From the NCBI RefSeq assembly GCF_032118995.1, contig NC_092656.1, positions 8,437,761 through 8,501,760 on the forward strand: DNA of 64,000 bases, written 5' to 3'. A model generated the notes under the pieces. It was given only the letters and a program-made list of their open reading frames with translations. It was not told the origin of the DNA and searched no databases. The position numbers were made by a program, and so were the translations under genes. The stretch comes from Asterias amurensis. Its lineage: Eukaryota; Echinodermata; Asteroidea; Forcipulatida; Asteriidae. Below are positions 57,501 through 64,000 of the stretch, in pieces; the stretch's first letter is position 1; every line of letters begins with the position of its first letter.

Positions 57501-60500
57501 CCATAACAATCAAGGTGTGATGGTATGTTTTGGCTGCCTTTATATACACATTTGTCGCCCAGTAGGCCTACTAAAAACAGGAGCCAACAGCTTCATTGTA
57601 TAGTTCCCACAAAAGTCGCTCCAAATCTGGTAATTTGTTTTAAGTTTTTAGTTTTAAGGCCCTGTACACGATTGGTTATTACTTAAAACACATGTTAGCA
57701 TAAAACCTTACTTGGTAACGAGCAACGGAGAGCTGTTGATAGTTTTTGAGAAAGAGGTAATTTCTCTCTAAAATATTAAGACTTCAAGCCAGAAGCTTTT
57801 TATTCCCATCTGAAAGTACACTATTTTGTGCAACAAAGTGTTTTTTCTTTCTTCATTTTTCTGTCAACTTCAATGACTAATTGAGTCAAAATTTTCACAG
57901 GCTTGTTATTTTTTGCATATATGTTGGGATACACCGAGTGAGAATGGTTGTTGACAATTACCAAACGTCTTTTGGACTGTGACTGATGCATCAAAGTGTA
58001 GGATTTTGCCTTCTTGATCTTGCATTGGAACATTCAAACAAAACATGCTTTTAGAGAAGTGTGAATCCCCCCATTGAAAACCCTCTCCATACCTGTGGTA
58101 GTTGTGGGCTCCTCTTGCCTATCTCTTCCCATTTATCATCTCGGATGCGATATCCAGATACCACTTCACCTGTGATGAAAGTTACAGTGAAGATATATTA
58201 TTTGGTTTTGCCGTAAGGGCCATGTCTCCTGAGGCAATTTACAGGCAACCAGTTCCAGCCAAGTTCAAAGAGAATCCATTCACATTTGAATGCTCACATG
58301 TTATTCTTGGGGATCATAAGACATTGTTTGAAAAAATTACTCAGGTGCTACTAAAGTGGTCAAGTATCATGCACTGCAGTTGGTTGCCTGTAAAAGCTGC
58401 CTGTAAAAGTTGCACTTTGTATTGACACTATTGGTAATTACTCAAAATAAATATTAGCATAAAACCTTACTTGGTAAAGAGTAATGGGGAGAGGTTGTAA
58501 CATTTTGAGAAACGACTCTCTCTGAAGTGACGTAGTTTTCGAGAAAGAAGTTATTTTCCACGAATTTGATTTCGAGACCTTAAAACTTAAAATTTGAGGT
58601 CTCCAAATCAAGCATCTGAAAGCACACAACTTTGTGTGCCAAGGGTGTTTTTTCTTTCATAGTTATCTCGCAACAACGACGACCGATTGAGCTCAAATTT
58701 TCACGGGTTTGTTATTTTATGCATATTTTGAGATACACAAAATGAGAAGACTGGTCTTTGACAGTTACCAATAGTGTCCACTGTCTTTAAGCCCGGTTCA
58801 TACTTCCTGGGAATGCGAAGGCGAAGCGAATTTTGGTGATGCAACAATTGGTACGTGCTCCTTTTCCCTTTGAGACGCAATGAAATTCGCATCGCCCGAA
58901 GCATTCGCAGGAAGTATGAACCAGGCCCAGGCTTCAAGGAGTCTTTTATTTTATTTTTTTTCTCAACTGCAGTTATCCAGCTTATCTTTTGGGCACTTAC
59001 TCCAGAAGTTAAAAGGGTCATTTAGTATGTTTCAATATTAAGCCATTTGCGAGTTAGATTTAATAAAGTCTTCTACAATTACTTGCCAAGTCACAACTTA
59101 CCACTTACATTTTAATTCCGCACACTATACAGACAGTTGCTATGGTTCAGGGTAAGCTTTTGTGTAGCAACATTGGTACAATTGTGCCATACACATTAAT
59201 TCAGAACTGGTATGGGTGTCCACCCTTTTGCGAAACTATGCAAAAGCTTGCCCGAACCATAGTCTGATGAATTAAAATTGAAGTGGTAACTTGTGATCAA
59301 GCACGTCATTTTGCCAAAGAACATTAAAATCTAACACACAAATATCTTATTAATTTCAGATTAATCGATTTGCTCTTACCAAGTTTGTGTGTGTGCACTC
59401 TGTAAGCAAACGGGTAGAGTACGCTTGCGTCGTCATAGACACAGGCTGCCTCCAGGTTAGCTTGAGAAATAAAAAAGAAATTTGGGTTAGTCAGTTTGAA
59501 TTCTGTCTGTAAAATTACTTTGGCAAGTGTTTGTGTTCTTGATAGTAATAATATTAATAGCAATGTATTTATATTTGTAAATTGCTTTCAAGACCAGAGC
59601 ACTGCAGTATCAGGTGGAAATAAGGAATAACGACCCTTGAACAGGGATAGATTTCAAAAATATAGGACTAGTACTAACTGCATGTAGAACTAGTCCTGGG
59701 AGATATTAAAAACTTAAGGCTAGTCTTTAGTTAGAATGAGTAATTCGCCCTAATTCAAGATAAAACAAGTCCTAACTCTTTGTGAGATCCACCCCATCCC
59801 AGGCTGTTGAAACTTCCAAGAGTGTACATTATGCCTAACGCAAAATGCATGCGATGAGAGCGTCTTCTTTTGACCTCTCAGTGTGGATGCTGTTTGAAAT
59901 TGTGACATCAATATGCAAGGGGTCTGGTCACCTTATGTCATCATCACAGCAATCTTGGTCCCGCCATTTTGGGAGTCAATGTTCCTGTGTTTTTTACAGA
60001 GCAATTCATATTTCAGGCAAGATAGTGTTTATACATGTTTACGATTGTTTTTTTATGTATGATTTTACTCCCAAAATGGTGACTCTGGCCGACAGTAGCT
60101 GCATGTGATATTCCAAGGGGTCACTATATAAGAACTACGCATGGCAGGATGGGACCTGGGACAAATTTCATAAAGCTGTTAAAGGCAGTGGACACTATTT
60201 GTAATTACTCAAAATAATTATTAGCATAAAACCTTTCTTGGTGACGAGTAATGGGGAGAAGTTGATGGTATAAAACATTGTGAGTAAACGGCACCCTCTA
60301 AAGTGCCATAGTTTTCGAGAAAAAAGTAATTTTCCACGAATTGATTTTGAGACCTCAGATTTAGAACTTGAGGTCTCAAAATCAACCATCCAAACGCACA
60401 CAACTTTGTGTGACAAGGGTGTTTTTTTTCCTCATTATCATCTCGCAAGTTCGATGACCAATTGAGCTAAAATTTTTGAAGGTTTGTTATTTGATGCATA

Positions 60501-63500
60501 TGTTGAGATACACCAACTGTGAAAGCTAGTCTTTGACAATTACCAATAGTGTCCACTGCCTTTAAAGATGCTATGTAAGTTCTTTTGCCGATTTGACCCA
60601 AAAATGTTGAGTAGCAGTTATTAGTAGCAGTGAAATAAAGTGCTCAAAATTAGTTTTTGTCGGGATCCTGACAATATATCACGTGACCAATTATTATGTG
60701 TTTTATAAGAAACCTTTTAAAATTTTGTCATGGTTCCTGACCATTAAAAGTAAAAGTTTTAAAAAAATTCCTTAGAGCGGGTGACACTCTTTGAAATACC
60801 ATTCTCTCAAAAAAAACTATTTTTTAATGTTTGGGGCCAAAAATCTGACAGAGCATCTTTAAGCAGACAATACTGCTTGACAAATTTCTTTGCAAAGCAA
60901 AAATAGAGGGGGTCATGCACCAGCTTCAGCAATACAAATCTAATGTAACTTGGGCTGGTACATGTAACCTGATTCTGCTAACAATACTATTTTGTGCTTA
61001 GCAAGTTTTTTGTGCTAACAGGCTTCTTGAAATTGGGCCCTGGTCCTAATGACTGATCTCTAAAACATTAAGGGCTAACCCTGTTTTTGTGAATGGTCTG
61101 ATTCAGAACTAATACTGTCATAATTGCCTTACTTGTTTCATGTGCTTTAATGTTGCCATCATTTGTCACCATGAAGTACACCCCAGCTTTGTGATCCTGC
61201 CTGAAAATTAAAATGGAATTACAAATTTTGTAAATTATCAAACATTTTAATTTTCCTTCTTTTTTTGTTCGCTTCTCCAAAACCCTGCATCAGATTTAAG
61301 AAAAAATGTTCACAAAATTCAAGGCTCATTTACCCGTTTGACTTTATATTTACCTTCAAATATTTAATTCTTGGGGGGAAAACATGCAAGGCTCATTTTG
61401 CCCATTTTTGCTACAAAAATACTAAGCTAACCCCTGCTCTGGATACCCAAAATTGTTGTTGTTTCCATCATTTTGTTATCCAAATTTGATGAAAATACTG
61501 GATTCAACTGCTCAACTTACCCCCTCCCCCCCCCCTCTGTGATTTTTAAAATTAATTACCCATATTTTATAGAATTTTACTAAACTTACCCTTGGTGTTT
61601 TTTTGCCATCAGTGGTCCCAAATTTTATAAAAATGATGGGCTTACCAATGCTTCTACTTCACACAAACTCGGTAAATTTCTTTTTGGACATACCACCTCG
61701 ATGCTGTTATATTAAAGCCATTGGACCCTTTCGGTAAACAGTGTTTTCTAAGGCCCACACTTTGTGTACCACAACTTCTATATCAAATAACAAACCTGTG
61801 AAAATTAAGGCTCAATCGGTCATCGGAGTCGGGAGAAAACAATGAAAAAACCCACTCCTGTTTCCGCGCGTTTTGCCGTGTCATGACATGTGTTTAAAAT
61901 AAATCCGTAAACGAGAATTTATATTGTTTTGCTTTTTTCTCAAAAAGTAACGCATTTCATGGAATAATATTTCAAGAGAAGTCTGTCACCATTGCCTTCT
62001 GTAAACCGTGTAGTTATTTGTAAATCTTTGAACTTTAATTTTTTTTCTGAACCGCAGGGGTCCAATGGCTTTAACACCACACTAGACTTGGTTCCAAGTC
62101 TTTGTTCTCACAATACACATCAAACTCCAAACCTGTCCAACCCCCTCCCATGTCACACAACATTGTTTCTTCTGTTGCTAGTGCCATTCTACATTATTCA
62201 AAATTATGCAAATTGGATTTGAACTTACTGTTGGAATGTCATTTGCATATCAATGCCTGAGTAGTCACGTGAACCATCTACAAACAGAAAACAACCAAAA
62301 ATGGGTAAAGTTATAATAGACTGTGCAAGTCTCGCGCGCACCGGAGCGAGAAAACACGACAACTGAAGAACTTAATTTTTTATGAATCAAATCTTTGCTT
62401 TAATTTGTTCTTAATGCCGAATCTGAACAACAAAAATACCCATAAGAGCTTGTTTAAATTAGTTTTAGCTTTTTAAACAAATACACAATTATCGGTTAAA
62501 GTCTATGTATAGACAAAAGTAAAACTCTGGGACAAGGATGTTTGTTTGATCTTAAATGTTTTGAAACCCCTTTTGTAAATCTACGCCCGAATGTGAAACT
62601 ACTGAAAGCTGGTTTATACGCGGACGCACGATGGTCGCAATGGCGTTAGATAAACGCGTGACGCATTTTAAAGAGGAAGCCGACGCCTAAGCGACCAATG
62701 AAAAGGCTTTCCACCTGGCGCGGCCAAAACAAGCGTCTGCGTAAGTTTCGTGATCGGAGATGGGCACAAATTCTTAATTTTGTACAAGTAACCTGACCTG
62801 AGGTCAAGTTTAAATATCGGTTTTTCTTCATTATTATGTTGACTTTGTTTTTACTTTTATATATGTTGTTAATTAGTATTACATTTTTAACAACATATGT
62901 CATTTTTATGGTCATAAACTATATTGAACTAAAGTAATAGACGAAACGAAATCTCCCCAACGTAAAACTCCATAAGGTTGGGACCACAGTGGTCCCGGAA
63001 GCTCAAATCTGCGCGAGACTTGCACAGTCTATACCGCTATGGCTTATATATAGTGTCACACTCACCTTTGCTTGTCTTTGAAATTTCGTAGATTTTTTTT
63101 CTCCAGAAGATCATAGCATACTGACCGAAACGTTGAGTTTAAATCAAGGTTTTTTTTTACAACCACTCACACTCATTGATTGATAGATTATCATGACATG
63201 GTGTTACCGCAAACCTTTCTATGTTGTATTTTAGTTTTGGTTTTTACTCAACACTAGTTGGTAAGACACTGCTCTAGAATTGCAAGGGTCGTGGGTTCAA
63301 ATCCCATCCGAGTAACATGCCTGTGATATTTTTTCACAGGACTCCGGAAAGTACTGAGTATACAGTGCTAACACACATCGGTGTATGGGTAAAAACCAAA
63401 ATGCAAATTTAACATCTCTTATAGAATTCGAACTGCCTCTAGCTACCGGGCAACCTCGGTAGTCTAGTTGGTAAGACACTGCTCTAGAATTGCAAGGGTC

Positions 63501-63775
63501 GTGGGTTCAAATCCCATCCGAGTAACATGCCTGTGATATTTTTTCACAGGACTCCGGAAAGTACTGAGTATACAGTGCTAACACACATCGGTGTATGGGT
63601 AAAAACCAAACTTAATATTCTTTATTCCCGATGCAAATTTAACATCTATTTTATATTGTATTTGTTGATGGGGAATCTTTATAAAGCCTACCTTTGAATT
63701 TGTCGACATTGTTGTAATGCACCTGTAGAACAAGGTAGTCAATGCCGGTGTTGCCTCCAACCTCAAAGCCAACAT
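54571..63775 (-). CDS. PHM: Peptidylglycine alpha-hydroxylating monooxygenase, PHM-only; 3' eight exons (5' end outside window)
   Basis: Copper- and ascorbate-dependent enzyme that hydroxylates the C-terminal glycine of peptide precursors, the first step of neuropeptide amidation, inside secretory granules. Exons in order on the minus strand: 63775-63692, 62277-62229, 61200-61133, 59460-59380, 58169-58093, 57077-57024, 55960-55911, 54742-54571; all GT-AG and in phase. The translation starts mid-domain with VGFEVGGNTGIDYLVLQVHY. Its His matches the third ligand of the CuH site; the first two lie upstream of the window. AYRVHTHKL supplies the two CuM histidines and NDEMC the CuM methionine. Cysteines expected for the domain's C-terminal disulfides are visible (AAC, MRC, EMC, SDTC). 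SGYRIRD, RSPQLPQ and FYPV match vertebrate PAM. The stop (54571-54573) follows about 35 residues after the last Cys. There is no lyase (PAL) domain and no membrane segment, so this is a monofunctional PHM like the insect enzyme. Confidence 0.95.
55058..55275 (+). mobile_element. SINE B copy in the last PHM intron
   Basis: CGGTACCCGCTGCCAAACAT leader, GTCTAGTTGGTAAGACACTG, GTGGATTCGAATCCTACC, then a shortened body with ATACATCGGTGTATGGG. Confidence 0.75.
55691..55807 (+). CDS. Candidate orphan terminal exon on the plus strand within the last PHM intron
   Basis: After a polypyrimidine tract and TTTTTAAG, the plus strand reads NVQIDIFQGRSRSFTKEDL, then NMKNKKKKKEQLESGIDC and a stop (39 codons). 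AATAAA follows at 55856-55861. I do not recognise the protein. A competing frame (CSDRYIPGQIKEFHKRGFK..EYEE) is also open. No upstream plus-strand exon was found between 49.5 and 55.7 kb, so this is either the end of an unseen gene antisense to PHM or a gene fragment. Confidence 0.25.
   Translation, partial: NVQIDIFQGRSRSFTKEDLKNMKNKKKKKEQLESGIDC
56281..56366 (+). mobile_element. Isolated tRNA-like sequence (SINE head or tRNA relic)
   Basis: GGCCAGGTAGTTCGGTTGGT (A-box) and CATTGGTTCAAATCCC (B-box). Outer GGCCAG/CTGGTC can pair. A T-run follows. The anticodon arm does not fold cleanly, so I do not call a functional tRNA. Confidence 0.4.
56496..56836 (+). mobile_element. TTAAAGGCAC MITE in a PHM intron
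   Basis: TTAAAGGCATAAATAATT (terminus partly deleted) to GTCCAATGTCTTTAA. Confidence 0.83.
57654..57972 (+). mobile_element. TTAAAGGCAC MITE, diverged, in a PHM intron
   Basis: TTAAGGCCCTGTACACGATTG to CAATTACCAAACGTCTTTT. Confidence 0.75.
58422..58790 (+). mobile_element. TTAAAGGCAC MITE in a PHM intron
   Basis: The left end is trimmed to TTGACACTATTGGTAATT; the right end is GTCCACTGTCTTTAA. It directly abuts another TIR element. Confidence 0.85.
58791..58928. mobile_element. GGTTCATACTTCC TIR element
   Basis: 138 bp. Ends GCCCGGTTCATACTTCC and GGAAGTATGAACCAGGCCC; inner GAATGCGAAG/GCATTCGC also inverted. Confidence 0.75.
59087..59301. mobile_element. Long-armed inverted repeat in a PHM intron
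   Basis: The left arm has AAGTCACAACTTACCACTT, TTTTAATTC and TATGGTTCAGGGTAAGCTTT; the right arm carries their complements, including AAGCTTGCCCGAACCATAG. Confidence 0.65.
60179..60565 (+). mobile_element. TTAAAGGCAC MITE in a PHM intron, full length
   Basis: TTAAAGGCAGTGGACACT to GTCCACTGCCTTTAA, with a strong central palindrome. Confidence 0.9.
61712..62074 (-). mobile_element. Diverged subfamily of the TTAAAGGCAC MITE
   Basis: TTAAAGCCATTGGACCCTTT to GGGGTCCAATGGCTTTAA. It shares only the AACAAACCTGTGAAAATT arm and termini with the main family. Confidence 0.75.
62316..63032. mobile_element. 717 bp TIR element in a PHM intron
   Basis: Ends ATAGACTGTGCAAGTCTCGC and GCGAGACTTGCACAGTCTAT are exact inverted repeats and continue as CGCGCA/TGCGCG. 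The interior has a GC-rich patch (62600-62760) with no convincing ORF. Confidence 0.78.
63250..63655 (+). repeat. SINE B (tRNA-like), two units in tandem, PHM intron
   Basis: Units 63250-63430 and 63431-63655 each hold CTAGTTGGTAAGACACTGC, CGTGGGTTCAAATCCC, TTTTTCACAGGACTCCGG, GTATACAGTGCTAACACACA and GCAAATTTAACATCT. The two units are almost identical. Confidence 0.8.
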
Positions 63776-64000
63776 CTAGATATAAATGTCAAAATGTAGG
63801 AGTTATTATGAAGTGGGGGAAATGCATAATTAGGCCAATGACGAAAGTTAATCAGAAAGAGGGCGCGCTATATCAGGCAATAATGTGTTTGCCTATCGGG
63901 TAGACTGAACGCTACGATCACAGACTTGGCACCAAGTCTAGCATCAGTGGCATAAGGAGGCACGTGCAATACTCCCTCTCGAGAAAAAAAAGGGAAAACA

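Noticed and set aside
58102-58425. Plus-strand ORF of 107 codons
   Set aside because: Overlaps a PHM exon in antisense and runs into a MITE; no recognisable domain.
63440-63530. Functional tRNA gene
   Set aside because: Good A and B boxes, but the anticodon arm does not pair and the unit is repeated with SINE body sequence attached.

Overview
This 64 kb window comes from an animal nuclear genome. It has spliced genes with GT-AG introns, long AT-rich non-coding stretches, and many short inverted-repeat transposons and tRNA-derived SINEs. The proteins are of metazoan type. The repeat style, especially a ~380 bp palindromic element ending in TTAAAGGCACTGGACAC that occurs about 24 times, suggests an echinoderm, most likely a sea star. 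That taxonomic call is an inference from remembered repeat style, not a database match.

Layout. (1) 1-3873 and 14690-18432 are two diverged copies of one segmental duplication. Between them lie a ~2 kb satellite array (13.1-15.1 kb) and a five-exon minus-strand gene (6832-11369). That gene encodes a surface protein with a lysozyme/transglycosylase-like N-terminal domain (my reading), a vWA domain, a Thr/Pro stalk and a GPI-type tail. (2) 18.4-21.5 kb is gene-poor. (3) 21777-22892 is an intronless class A GPCR on the minus strand, with fragments of its own C-terminal coding sequence tandemly repeated in its 3' flank. (4) 23-32 kb is repeats only. (5) 32344-39676 (minus) is the complete nine-exon mitochondrial stomatin-like protein 2 gene (STOML2), head to head with the complete eleven-exon dynein axonemal assembly factor 4 gene (DNAAF4/DYX1C1, 40076-49491, plus). 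A 399 bp shared promoter separates them. (6) 50-54.5 kb is repeats. (7) 54571-63775 (minus) holds the last eight coding exons of a monofunctional peptidylglycine alpha-hydroxylating monooxygenase (PHM). Its 5' exons lie beyond the right edge.

The genes do not form a pathway. STOML2 acts in mitochondria, DNAAF4 in cytoplasmic assembly of ciliary dynein arms, PHM in neuropeptide amidation in the secretory pathway, the GPCR in signalling, and the vWA protein at the cell surface. Exon models were built by hand from splice sites and reading phase. All internal junctions of STOML2 (380 aa), DNAAF4 (410 aa) and the in-window PHM exons keep phase.

The intergenic and intronic DNA holds several TIR element families (some with clear target-site duplications), two tRNA-like SINE families, LINE fragments (RT core, two C-terminal fragments), a 21 bp minisatellite and simple repeats. 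I recognised no LTR retrovirus, Polinton or other viral fossil, no CRISPR array and no confident functional tRNA or rRNA gene.
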